A DNA stretch of 64,000 bases, taken from positions 744,001 to 808,000 of the forward strand of contig NZ_CP025096.1 of assembly GCF_002831565.1 (NCBI RefSeq), given 5' to 3'. The notes under the pieces are model-generated. The model did no database searches. It saw only the letters and a program-made list of their open reading frames with translations, and was not told the origin of the DNA. The DNA is from Spirosoma pollinicola. GTDB lineage: Bacteria > Bacteroidota > Bacteroidia > Cytophagales > Spirosomataceae. Within the stretch, counting starts at the first letter, position 1. Each line of letters begins with the position of its first letter. Positions 1 to 8,409 of the stretch are shown here, in pieces. The translations under genes were made by a program, and so were the position numbers.

Positions 1-484
1 CTTTCTTGTGCAGATAAGTCAATAAGCGCTCATCCAGCTTATGAAAGATGACCTCGTCAATAGTTGCCAGCAGGTTGTCGAATCGTTTTTGGTAGGTTTG
101 AAAGACAAACTGTTTCCAGGACGAGAAACGGCATATCCATTCGTCAATCTTCTCAACCGGAATGGCAATGAGTTCTGTTTCTTCCTCAACCACGGCCGTA
201 ATTTCGCTCTGTTTACTCCCCAGACAGCAGGTTAGGGACATAGCACAGGTGTCGAGTTCTCCCAAATAATACAAGAGCGCTTCCCGACCTTCTTTATCAG
301 GTCGCATAATTTTTACCGACCCATTCAGGATAAATGGCACAGATCGGATGTATTCACCGGGCCGAATCAAATAGGCACCCATCGGCACTTTCTTGTATTG
401 CCCGTATTTGATCAGTTCATCCAACAGGGCTAATTCAAATTTTCCCGTCAGTATTTTTTGTAAATAATCGGTTGTGATGTTCAC
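1..484 (-). CDS. Crp/Fnr-family transcriptional regulator (3' end outside window)
   Basis: Reading leftward from a GTG at 484, the translation (VNITTDYLQKIL...) gives a cyclic-nucleotide-binding-like beta-roll domain (for example LIRPGEYIRSVPFILNGSVK and EGREALLYYL) followed by the long dimerisation helix. The C-terminal helix-turn-helix lies beyond the left edge. An in-frame stop four codons upstream of the GTG fixes the 5' limit, and the GTG overlaps the TGA of the preceding lipoprotein gene by 4 bases, which implies translational coupling. The beta-roll lacks an obvious cAMP-binding signature and contains Cys residues (TCAMSLTCCLG). Regulators of this kind are common in Bacteroidota; their ligand is usually unknown. 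Confidence 0.8.
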   Translation of the reverse strand, partial: MNITTDYLQKILTGKFELALLDELIKYGQYKKVPMGAYLIRPGEYIRSVPFILNGSVKIMRPDKEGREALLYYLGELDTCAMSLTCCLGSKQSEITAVVEEETELIAIPVEKIDEWICRFSSWKQFVFQTYQKRFDNLLATIDEVIFHKLDERLLTYLHKK

Positions 485-1611
485 GGTGGTGTATTAAGAA
501 CAGAAAAGTGGATGTCTATAAATGGTTCCGCTGTCAGGCTACCATCGTTTCGGGTTAAATCGCGGTCGAAAGGACGATTCAGGTTATTACCCGCCAAGTC
601 CTCCAACCTACTCTCAATTCGCAATATGTAGGTTCCTGACGTCCAGCCCCCGGCGGGTGTAAAGTTAGCCTTCCTTTCTTCATCTTGCAGTTGCCATTTA
701 CCTTTAACAACGCTCCCCTTTTCGGTAAATACATGCAGCGTTTCGGTCAACATACCATGATCAAAGGGCTCACCAAAGGATACGTCAAGCGGTTTTAGCC
801 TGTTTAACGGAGCATGTACTTTCCATTTTACAGGCTTTGGCGACAGGCTATCCCTTGCAGTTGTCACGAATACTTTTGTTGTAGATTTCCTTAAAGTTGC
901 CCCCTGTTGATCAGGCCAGGCGTCAGAAACAACAATCTGGTAGTGATTGCCCGCCTGTAAAGGAGTGCCAAGTTTTTTATTTGGCTGCAAATCGCGTTTG
1001 ATTCGGCCAGGGTCCAGCCAGAGCGTAAGTATCGTACGTTCTGCATTCCAAAGTTCAGGCTGGAGATTCAAAAAGACGCCGGGCAGCGTATCAGCTTCAT
1101 TTTTTACTAAGGAAACGTACTTCTGTGATTGCCCTTCCCGCATGGGTCGGGAAAAATACAGGTAGATCTTCAGTTGGTTTTCGGGTAGAGAATCCTGCAA
1201 CGGATAGATGGCCAGCAATTCTGGTTTGTCATCAGCCTCAAGTGTCGGAATGCTCGTATCACCCACTCGTTTGCCGTTCAACCACACACTATACTGTAGC
1301 CCGCGCGTAAAAGGGATTAGTGGTGTGAAAATGACTTCGTCGCTTTCCTGCCGAAAGCTCCCCAGTATTGCCGTCTCTCTGTTGGCTAAACGAACCGAAA
1401 GCTGTTGACCCATAGAATTGGCCGAAATCGGGCCTAAAAGCTGACCGGGAATAGACAGGGCAACCGCTCGTTTTTCATGCCAACGAATTTTGATCCCCGT
1501 TTCCTCTGGCGATGAGCAGGCGACGGTTAGGAGGTAGACAAAAAAAATCAGGCCGTACGACGCGCACGACCTGATTTTTTCGAGCGATAGACTCTTATAG
1601 GTATCGGTCAT
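481..1611 (-). CDS. Putative lipoprotein with bacterial Ig-like (SbsA-type) domains
   Basis: This 376-residue protein has an N-terminal hydrophobic segment ending in LTVACSS (Cys about 32), a plausible though not perfect lipobox, so it is probably anchored in an outer membrane. The rest is beta-rich. The stretch DKPELLAIYPLQDSLPENQLKIYLYFSRPM resembles SbsA-type Ig-like domains, in which a P-x-D/N-x-x-x-V pattern starts each domain. It overlaps the upstream beta-propeller gene by 17 bases and the downstream Crp/Fnr gene by 4, so the three look like one operon. No enzymatic motif is visible; a surface or sensing role is inference only. Confidence 0.6.
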   Translation of the reverse strand: MTDTYKSLSLEKIRSCASYGLIFFVYLLTVACSSPEETGIKIRWHEKRAVALSIPGQLLGPISANSMGQQLSVRLANRETAILGSFRQESDEVIFTPLIPFTRGLQYSVWLNGKRVGDTSIPTLEADDKPELLAIYPLQDSLPENQLKIYLYFSRPMREGQSQKYVSLVKNEADTLPGVFLNLQPELWNAERTILTLWLDPGRIKRDLQPNKKLGTPLQAGNHYQIVVSDAWPDQQGATLRKSTTKVFVTTARDSLSPKPVKWKVHAPLNRLKPLDVSFGEPFDHGMLTETLHVFTEKGSVVKGKWQLQDEERKANFTPAGGWTSGTYILRIESRLEDLAGNNLNRPFDRDLTRNDGSLTAEPFIDIHFSVLNTPP

Positions 1612-2707
1612 TTGAAGTCCATAAATCTAAACTACCATCCGAGCGACGTTGTAACAAGACCATGCGGCTGTCGTCCAGTTTGTCAAGCTGAATTACGTTT
1701 GTCAGGGGCAAAGACACAAAATCCACACCAGCCGTAGCAAAGTTTTCTACTACGGGCGTCGTGAGCGAACCCTGATATGCTTCCAGATTCTTGAAGCGCA
1801 CCTTGAAGACCGGGCGGCTTGAGTTCGACATGACCAGAAAGGATTCGTCTCCTTTCTTCATCGTGACCATGTCCAGCGGTTGGTTTCCACTTCCCATCTC
1901 GGCAACAGTCCGGCCTTTCACATGGCTTCCGGCTTTCAACTCATCGAGCGGGAACAATACCAATGGTGTGCAGGTATAGCTGGCCAACAGGTATTTTTTG
2001 CCGTTTATTACGGTTGTTGTAAAGGTCTTGATGGGGGCCATCGTTTCGTATTTGCCGTGGGCTGCATGGTAAATTTCGAGCGATGCCTGATCCTGAGCGT
2101 TCGTAAAGGGGAACGGAATACTCCGGAAAGTCGAGCCAAATTCCTGATTCGATAAGCCACTTACCATAACTTTTCCATTGGCATAGCCCATGTCGGAAAT
2201 AGCCGCTATGCGTAAGGATTCACCCCGCCGATCTTTGGCGTCTTCAGCAGGCGCATTGGTCAGCGCGAGGGTCGAGAAGGGAATGGCATCCAGCGAAACA
2301 GCGGTAATTTTGTTCCCCTCAATTTTGAGTAAAACCGGGGTGCCATCACTATGTTGAACGGCGCAATAGACATTTTTCGATCTCGGATTTACCGCAATAT
2401 CCTGAATCGTTATATTCTTAACCTCTGTTCCTAAAAGGGCCGCAATTTTCTGATCAATATTTTTGATCTCAACCGGTGCCGATTTTTCGACCTGTACGGC
2501 GTCTTTAGTATCAATGGCAAAAACCGTAGCGCTCAATCCATCGCCAATAAACAGAACTCCGTCAGGGCCGAACGTCAATGCATTTATGGATTTAATGGCG
2601 GGTTTCCCCGTAACAAACCCATACTGATTTTTAATGGGGCGGGTAGTTGTCGCCAGCAGAATAAGCCCGGCTAAAGCAACCGCGAGTATTGAATAAGCTT
2701 TTTTCAT
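1595..2707 (-). CDS. Secreted beta-propeller-like protein of unknown function
   Basis: I choose the ATG at 2707 (MKKAYSILAVALAGLILLATT) because it begins a clean Sec signal peptide; an upstream in-frame start at 2779 adds 24 residues without signal character. The mature protein of about 345 residues contains repeats of the form INALTFGPDGVLFIGDGLSATVFAID and NITIQDIAVNPRSKNVYCAV, typical of six- or seven-bladed propellers with NHL/SMP-30-like spacing. No catalytic site is recognisable. It is the first gene of an apparent three-gene operon with an Ig-like lipoprotein and a Crp/Fnr regulator. Confidence 0.6.
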   Translation of the reverse strand: MKKAYSILAVALAGLILLATTTRPIKNQYGFVTGKPAIKSINALTFGPDGVLFIGDGLSATVFAIDTKDAVQVEKSAPVEIKNIDQKIAALLGTEVKNITIQDIAVNPRSKNVYCAVQHSDGTPVLLKIEGNKITAVSLDAIPFSTLALTNAPAEDAKDRRGESLRIAAISDMGYANGKVMVSGLSNQEFGSTFRSIPFPFTNAQDQASLEIYHAAHGKYETMAPIKTFTTTVINGKKYLLASYTCTPLVLFPLDELKAGSHVKGRTVAEMGSGNQPLDMVTMKKGDESFLVMSNSSRPVFKVRFKNLEAYQGSLTTPVVENFATAGVDFVSLPLTNVIQLDKLDDSRMVLLQRRSDGSLDLWTSNDRYL

Positions 2708-2860
2708 GTTTGTAAAAATTAGTGTTTCATGAATCCGTTGACTAGAGAGGCAATGTACACATAACCCCCTATTTTTCAATCTGTTTCGATCGGATTTTTA
2801 ACTATCCCTGTACCGGCTAGCCATTTATTTACATATGGGCTGTAGGACTAAAAAACAATA

Positions 2861-2896
2861 AATCCCCTAACCGGATAATACATCAGTCAGGGGATT
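2861..2896 (-). terminator. Probable terminator of the YceI gene
   Basis: An 8-bp perfect inverted repeat (AATCCCCT / AGGGGATT) with a 20-nt loop lies just beyond the YceI stop codon. Read on the minus strand it is followed by a T-rich run (ATTGTTTTTTAG). The loop is rather long, so efficiency is uncertain. Confidence 0.5.
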
Positions 2897-2913
2897 ATAA
2901 ATCGGTTGGTTAG

Positions 2914-3513
2914 TTACTTCTTTTCTGCTAATGCGGCATCCTGCCTGGTAAACTCGCCATTAACTTTAAGTTCGATCTCATCGCTGACAACCACAACCGG
3001 GATTGTACCCACGCTGAAGTCAGACCGCTTAATTGTACCGCTCGCTTTAAAACCAGCTTTTTCCTGTTCTTTACCACCCATACCTTTCATCGCTACCGGA
3101 CCAGCCATAACAACATTCAGGGTAACTGGTTTCGTTACGCCGTGCATGGTCAAGTCGCCAACTAGTTTGTATTGCTTTCCTTCGACTTTTTTAAACGATG
3201 TGCTCTTGAATGTCAACGCTGGAAATTTGGCAGCATCAAAAAAATCAGGGCTTTTGAGGTGTCCATCCCGACGTTCGTTGTCAGTATTGATGCTGTTTAC
3301 ATCAGCAGAAAGTTCGAAAACTGCATCTGATAAATCCGCTTTGGACGAGGTGATTTTGGCATCGAATGTTTTGAAGTTACCATCAACATCCGACAGTAAA
3401 TTGTGGGTAAGGGTAAACCCAACCCGCGAGTGGGCTTTGTCGACCGACCATGTCTGGGCGTAGGTTGCAGATAATGTGAACAGGCTTACAATGGCTACAA
3501 ATAATGTTTTCAT
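2914..3513 (-). CDS. YceI-family lipid-binding periplasmic protein
   Basis: The ATG at 3513 opens a signal peptide (MKTLFVAIVSLFTLSATYAQ) and a mature YceI domain of about 180 residues. Family hallmarks are visible: WSVDKAHSRVGFTLTH at the start, the F-x-x-F-D segment (GNFKTFDAKI), the DNERRDGHLKSPDFFDAAKFPALTFKST block and the closing GTIKRSDFSVGTIP segment. YceI proteins form a lipocalin-like barrel that binds polyisoprenoid-type lipids in the periplasm. The gene follows the outer-membrane barrel gene on the same strand with a 112-bp gap; a functional link is possible but unproved. A longer in-frame start at 3669 would destroy the signal peptide. Confidence 0.9.
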   Translation of the reverse strand: MKTLFVAIVSLFTLSATYAQTWSVDKAHSRVGFTLTHNLLSDVDGNFKTFDAKITSSKADLSDAVFELSADVNSINTDNERRDGHLKSPDFFDAAKFPALTFKSTSFKKVEGKQYKLVGDLTMHGVTKPVTLNVVMAGPVAMKGMGGKEQEKAGFKASGTIKRSDFSVGTIPVVVVSDEIELKVNGEFTRQDAALAEKK

Positions 3514-3625
3514 GCGTAAATAGATAGTTAAGTGAATGAAAAAGGAAACTGAATTAAACGGATTAAAAAGAAGGGTACGTATTAGACTAGTCTGCTGACC
3601 TAGTTCAATACATGGCTTACTAAAC

Positions 3626-6238
3626 TTATCTTGGTCGGGCAGCCGGTGGCGCGGCCTGTTGATCGCCACCGCCCTCGCCTTTCACGTCGTCGTTACTCAC
3701 CGACTTTGCCTTCCGACGCTGTTCTTCAAAAGTCATTTTACCGATGCGGTATGAGAATGTTAGTTTAACATTTGAGTTATACAGATGATTAACATTCACC
3801 TGCGTCAGCAACGGAGAGTTTAGGGTTGTGCGCATGGTTACACCATTCCCGGCGAAGTTCTCGGCCGCCAGGCCGATACTGCCGCGCTTATTGGCAATGT
3901 CTTTTCTAACTCCCACCGAGTACATGTAAAAACTCCCCATCGTGCCCTGTAACTGTGGATTTGGTCCCCGGAAGAAGCTGAATACCTGAGCGCTCCAGCC
4001 TTTATCCAACTGTAATTGGCTCATCAAACGTCCGCCTATGCTAACCCCGGAATTGCTGATCGTAATCGACTTGCCATCCGCGCCCGGCGTCAATCCCTGC
4101 ATGTACATGTAGTAGCCATCAATACCTCCATTAACACTCCATTTCGATGTTATGCTGGTATTAAAGAACACATTGGCCCCAACTGTCCGCTGAATACCAA
4201 TATTCTGGAAGGTTGTAATGATACTGCCCGATGGGAAGCCCGACAGTGTATCAGCAGGAATTCGGATCTGGCTGATGGCGTTATTGGTCAATCGGCCAAA
4301 TACTGCCGCATTCAGGTAGGTTTTCTTGATGGTTGAGCTAATGCTCAGTTCCATATTATCGGTTAGTTCGGGGCTCAGTGTTGGATTCCCCACGTTGATA
4401 TTCTGCGGGTTAGCCGCATTCGGGTTCGGGTTCAACTGTTGCAAACCCGGCCGTTGAATCCGGCGGTTGTAGGCAGCTTTCAGGGTGCTTTTGTTCAGCG
4501 TTTTTGACACGTTGATACTCGGCACCAGATTGCCATAATTCGGAATAGCCAACGGAGTTGTCTCATTTGCCTTAGCCGAAATGGTTGTTCGCTCATAGCG
4601 TGTACCCACCTTAAAGGTGAATTTACTTGGCGTTACGTAGGTATAGGATATATAGCCCGCAGCGATATTCTGGCTGTAGGCAAGTGATCCCGATGGATTC
4701 GTTGGATCGAAAACTAACTCTCCGGTGCTGCCCGCTACCTGATACTGATAATGGCTGTCCACCTGCCGCATGATGGCTTTCCCGCCAAATTCCAGCAATT
4801 GGTTTTTACGAAGGGGTGTCTGGTAATCGGTTTGAAACGTTAGTTCTTGGTTCGTGTTATTGTTCAGATTCCGCTGACGACCCGTCAATTCGCCTGTTTG
4901 CCCTAATATATCCGCATAAAAATTATTCGTCAATCCCGTACGGCTGAACTGCGTCGAGATACTCCACTCCTGTTGAGGCTTGAAGGTGCGGATATAATCG
5001 AGGTTCATATCGACCGAATTGGAAAGGTCTTTTCGATTCACATCCCGGTTGGTCATGCTCAACAGCGCTTCGTTGGCATAGGTATTGGTTAACTGCGTTT
5101 GCTGTTGAATGAAATTCCGGCTGCCGTACCGAATGTTGGCCGACAGCGACTGGTTTTTCGCCAGGTCGTAGTCGAACCCCATGGTGTACTGGCCAAAAAT
5201 TGGCTTGTCGAAAGCTGTACCTATTTGGCTGGTACGCAGGGCAGTTGTTCCTGTCATTGTTGTTTGATCTAGCGTAGAGGAGGCTCGGTTGTACATGGCC
5301 CGTCCAAAACCACCAAGGGTAATGCCGAGTTTACCCTGCCGATACGATCCATTTAAACCCAGGTTGGAGGCACGAAGGCCAACGCCCGCATCGACGTTGA
5401 GTGTCAGGCCGTGCAGTGTATTTTTCTTGGTCACGATGTTGATAATACCGGCGGCACCTTCGGCGTCGTACTTGGCCGATGGGCTGGTGATCACCTCCAC
5501 CGATTTAATCATGTCGGCGGGCAGTTGTTTCAGCGCGTCGGCTACGTTGGCCGCCACAATCGTAGACGGCTTGTTGTTAATCAACACCCGAATATTCTGG
5601 CTGCCCCGCAGGCTAACGTTCCCATCCAGATCGACCGACAGCATCGGCACGCGCTTCAGCACATCGGACGCATCGCCCCCTTTGGCTGTCATGTCTTTAT
5701 CGGCGTTGAAAACGAGCCGATCAACTTTTTCCTCGATAAGCGCGGCCTGCCCCGTTACGGTCACTTCGCCCAGCAGCCGAATATCGGCCGGAATTTTGAC
5801 CGAGCCCATATTCAGGTCGGTTCCCTTGACAACGGTGAACGGTTGTGAGTCTTTGTTTTTATAGCCAATAAATGAGTATTGAAGGCGAAAATCGCCCGGA
5901 GCCAGCTTACCCAGCGTGAAGTGCCCTTTAACATCGGTAGTCGTACCGTCGATGGGCTTATTGGTTTTCGTGCTGATAAGCGCAATGGTTGCAAACTCAA
6001 CCGGTTTGCCGGTTGTTGAATCCACCAGAATACCGGAAACTTTGCCGTTTCCTTTTGGCGCATCTTCGGTAACACCCGTAAATTCAGCTTTTTTGCGTCC
6101 GTTGTCCTGCCCGCCAAAGCCACCTGGACCACCGGGACCACCACCAGGAGGGCCAAATTGAGCCGATGCAGTCTTGGTGTGTGTCAAACCACTCCAGAGC
6201 CCAATCGTGAGTAAAAGAAGTATAAATTGCTTAGTCAT
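3626..6238 (-). CDS. TonB-dependent-type outer-membrane beta-barrel protein
   Basis: This 870-residue protein has a signal peptide (residues 1-26, ending TASAQ), a Gly/Pro-rich linker, a carboxypeptidase-regulatory-like Ig domain (about 62-145, GKVSGILVDSTTGKPVEFATI), a TonB plug (about 165-270, with DASDVLKRVPMLSVD and KYDAEGAAGIINIVTKK) and a long C-terminal barrel. It matches the Bacteroidota outer-membrane-protein beta-barrel family rather than true SusC, since no SusD partner follows. It likely imports or binds a ligand at the surface, but the substrate is not evident. It ends with a basic Gln/Ala/Pro-rich tail. Its promoter region is shared with the divergent LytS/LytTR genes and holds a striking repeat cluster. 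Confidence 0.88.
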   Translation of the reverse strand: MTKQFILLLLTIGLWSGLTHTKTASAQFGPPGGGPGGPGGFGGQDNGRKKAEFTGVTEDAPKGNGKVSGILVDSTTGKPVEFATIALISTKTNKPIDGTTTDVKGHFTLGKLAPGDFRLQYSFIGYKNKDSQPFTVVKGTDLNMGSVKIPADIRLLGEVTVTGQAALIEEKVDRLVFNADKDMTAKGGDASDVLKRVPMLSVDLDGNVSLRGSQNIRVLINNKPSTIVAANVADALKQLPADMIKSVEVITSPSAKYDAEGAAGIINIVTKKNTLHGLTLNVDAGVGLRASNLGLNGSYRQGKLGITLGGFGRAMYNRASSTLDQTTMTGTTALRTSQIGTAFDKPIFGQYTMGFDYDLAKNQSLSANIRYGSRNFIQQQTQLTNTYANEALLSMTNRDVNRKDLSNSVDMNLDYIRTFKPQQEWSISTQFSRTGLTNNFYADILGQTGELTGRQRNLNNNTNQELTFQTDYQTPLRKNQLLEFGGKAIMRQVDSHYQYQVAGSTGELVFDPTNPSGSLAYSQNIAAGYISYTYVTPSKFTFKVGTRYERTTISAKANETTPLAIPNYGNLVPSINVSKTLNKSTLKAAYNRRIQRPGLQQLNPNPNAANPQNINVGNPTLSPELTDNMELSISSTIKKTYLNAAVFGRLTNNAISQIRIPADTLSGFPSGSIITTFQNIGIQRTVGANVFFNTSITSKWSVNGGIDGYYMYMQGLTPGADGKSITISNSGVSIGGRLMSQLQLDKGWSAQVFSFFRGPNPQLQGTMGSFYMYSVGVRKDIANKRGSIGLAAENFAGNGVTMRTTLNSPLLTQVNVNHLYNSNVKLTFSYRIGKMTFEEQRRKAKSVSNDDVKGEGGGDQQAAPPAARPR

Positions 6239-6324
6239 TGTCGGTTGTCATGCTAATGAACAGGTCAAAGCAACACCTATTCCAGTAGGCATAAAAATAG
6301 AATAGACCGTAGGGGTATAAACGT

Positions 6325-6416
6325 CGATAGAGAGCCCTTTTTTGCCGATAGAACCACAATCGTGTTAAGCGAAGGGGTTCCGACTCATTCTATCGACTGG
6401 ATAATCCCCGCTATCG
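6325..6416. promoter_or_regulatory. Four CGATAG repeats forming two 21-bp-spaced pairs; candidate LytTR operator
   Basis: In the divergent gap between the barrel gene and the LytS gene, CGATAG occurs at 6325 and 6346, and its reverse complement CTATCG at 6390 and 6411. Both pairs are spaced exactly 21 bp start to start, and the two pairs point toward each other. The central copies extend into an 11-bp perfect inverted repeat (TTTGCCGATAG at 6341, CTATCGGCAAA at 6411). LytTR-domain regulators typically bind two direct repeats about two helical turns apart, so the adjacent LytTR regulator is the natural candidate. This is inference from spacing and position. Confidence 0.55.
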
Positions 6417-6492
6417 GCAAATTCGGGCTAACCGACGATTGACAGCCGAGATATCTGATATTTGATGTAAACTTGTCGTGTTTCAACTCAGT

Positions 6493-7560
6493 ATGGCTAC
6501 TCCCCGATTTCCACGCCGATATGTTACCCTACTCAGTCATGTACTTGGCTGGGGTTTGCTGGGCTATCTGCTTTTTTTCTTCCAGTCTTTCAGCAACGAA
6601 ATCCGAATGCCCACTTTATTCTGGGTTCGGCAAAGTATTTTTTTTAGTATGATGGTAGGGATATTCTACCTGAATTCGCAGATTCTGGTGCCCAAATTGC
6701 TGCTACAGGATCAAACCAGCCGTTACCTGACTACCCTCCTCGGTGTCATTCTTTGTATACTGCTAATTCTATGGGGCATTGAAACCTCGCTCAACTTACC
6801 AATACTGATTCACAGGGCTTTTCATCCGGACGGTAAAGGTCAACCTAAATTTTATGGCTGGATTCAGCCGAATGTATTCACGATGCTGCTGGTATTGGGC
6901 ATCAGCACTAGCCTTACACTGCTGCAGAAATGGCAGACTGATACCAATCTCCGGCTGGCGCTGGAACAAGCCAAAACGACCTCTGAACTGTCGTTTCTGA
7001 GAGCGCAGATCAATCCGCATTTCTTTTTCAATACACTGAATAACATCTATGCCCTTACGTTGCTCGACGTGGAGACGGCCCGTGAAGCCCTTCACCGGCT
7101 CTCTCGCATGATGCGCTACGTGCTTTATGATACCCAAACAAGTACAACTTTACTGAGCAAAGAACTGGCGTTTGTCAATGATTATATTCAGCTTATGCAA
7201 CTGCGGTTAACAGACAAAGTTACTGTTACGCTCACCCCGCCCAACCCTCTGAACGACAGACCCATTGCCCCAATGATTCTGCTTCCTTTCGTAGAAAACG
7301 CCTTCAAACATGGGGTGAGTGCGCTGCATCCGAGCCAGATTCATATTGCTATTCAGCAACAGCAGAACCAGTTACTCCTCAATGTTCGGAATACCCTTTT
7401 TCTGGACAAAACGCCCTCTCTCGAAGCGGGAAACGGCATTGGACTAACGAACACCCGCCGACGGCTCGACCTGCTTTATCCTGGCCAGTATGCCCTACAA
7501 ATCAATGAGCATACTGCCGATGGCGAATATCAGGTAAAACTAACCCTCGATCTGTCATGA
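6493..7560 (+). CDS. LytS-type sensor histidine kinase
   Basis: The protein (about 355 residues from ATG 6493; an in-frame GTG at 6478 would add five) has four predicted membrane helices in residues 10-145 and then the His_kinase (PF06580) region. The phospho-acceptor box reads RAQINPHFFFNTLNNIYAL, with His about 176. The ATPase part shows FVENAFKHGVS (N box) and GNGIGLTNTRRRLDLLYP (G box). It lacks a large extracellular sensor loop, so its signal is probably sensed within the membrane. The stop codon overlaps the start of the response-regulator gene (ATGA), giving a coupled two-component pair, divergent from an outer-membrane barrel gene that may be its target. Confidence 0.92.
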   Translation: MATPRFPRRYVTLLSHVLGWGLLGYLLFFFQSFSNEIRMPTLFWVRQSIFFSMMVGIFYLNSQILVPKLLLQDQTSRYLTTLLGVILCILLILWGIETSLNLPILIHRAFHPDGKGQPKFYGWIQPNVFTMLLVLGISTSLTLLQKWQTDTNLRLALEQAKTTSELSFLRAQINPHFFFNTLNNIYALTLLDVETAREALHRLSRMMRYVLYDTQTSTTLLSKELAFVNDYIQLMQLRLTDKVTVTLTPPNPLNDRPIAPMILLPFVENAFKHGVSALHPSQIHIAIQQQQNQLLLNVRNTLFLDKTPSLEAGNGIGLTNTRRRLDLLYPGQYALQINEHTADGEYQVKLTLDLS

Positions 7561-8321
7561 CACTTTCCTGCATTGCCGTCGATGATGAACCACTCGCATT
7601 GGGGCTGGTTTGTGCTTTTATCGATAAAACACCTTTCCTGAAGCTGGCTGGTCGATATAGCAGTGCTGTAGAGGCTTTACAGGGTTTGTTGTCTGGGCCT
7701 GCCGTTGATGTTATTTTTCTGGATATCCAGATGCCCGACCTTACGGGACTCGAACTGGCTCGTGTACTGGAACGGAGTAATCGGGGCGCACACACGACCC
7801 GCATTGTGTTCACAACGGCTTTCGATCAATTCGCCCTGGACGGTTTTCGCGTCGATGCCTTGGATTATTTATTAAAGCCTTTTAATTACGAAGAGTTTTT
7901 ACGGGCAGCCAGTAAAGCGCGTCAGTATTTCGATCTGGTTCACCGGGTCGACAGTACACCGGTAGCAGTTCAGTTACCTGCCCCAGCCGAGGTCGTCGAC
8001 GATTACTTATTTTTGAAAGTTGAGTACCAGTTAGTTCGCATTGCCTACAAGGATATTCTTTACATTGAGGGACTTAAAGATTACGTCAAACTCTATCGAC
8101 AAAGCGACCCTGATAAGCCTCTGTTGTCGTTAACAAGCCTGAAATCCCTCGAAGAAAAATTACCATCCAATCAGTTTATGCGGGTACACCGATCGTTTAT
8201 TGTCGCGTTGAACAGCATTAACGCCTTCACCCGTAACTCTGTGCAAATCAGGTCAGCCCTGATTCCCGTCAGTGACCAGTACAAGGATGTTTTTGGGCAG
8301 TTTATCAGCCGCTGGCTATAA
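7557..8321 (+). CDS. LytTR-family response regulator
   Basis: The 254-residue protein has an N-terminal receiver domain with the acidic pocket DDEP (residues 9-12), phospho-acceptor Asp56 in IFLDIQMPDLTG, Thr86/Thr87 and the conserved Lys107-Pro108. The C-terminal LytTR DNA-binding domain occupies about residues 150-252, with the typical ILYIEGLKDYVKLY and FMRVHRSFIVALNSI motifs. It overlaps the kinase gene by 4 bases. LytTR proteins bind pairs of direct repeats about 21 bp apart; such pairs lie at 6325-6416 upstream of this operon, which suggests autoregulation and control of the divergent barrel gene. Confidence 0.93.
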   Translation: MTLSCIAVDDEPLALGLVCAFIDKTPFLKLAGRYSSAVEALQGLLSGPAVDVIFLDIQMPDLTGLELARVLERSNRGAHTTRIVFTTAFDQFALDGFRVDALDYLLKPFNYEEFLRAASKARQYFDLVHRVDSTPVAVQLPAPAEVVDDYLFLKVEYQLVRIAYKDILYIEGLKDYVKLYRQSDPDKPLLSLTSLKSLEEKLPSNQFMRVHRSFIVALNSINAFTRNSVQIRSALIPVSDQYKDVFGQFISRWL

Positions 8322-8409
8322 GGATTAAAACCGCACTGGCTGATTTTTCGGTTTGGAACGATGTTTGCCCGTTGTATGCATTAGTTTACTTCCTTACACG
8401 AATCCGTCT

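Noticed and set aside
5289-5864. A 191-codon plus-strand frame inside the outer-membrane barrel gene
   Set aside because: It is the antisense shadow of a well-defined plug domain; long antisense frames are expected in this codon usage.
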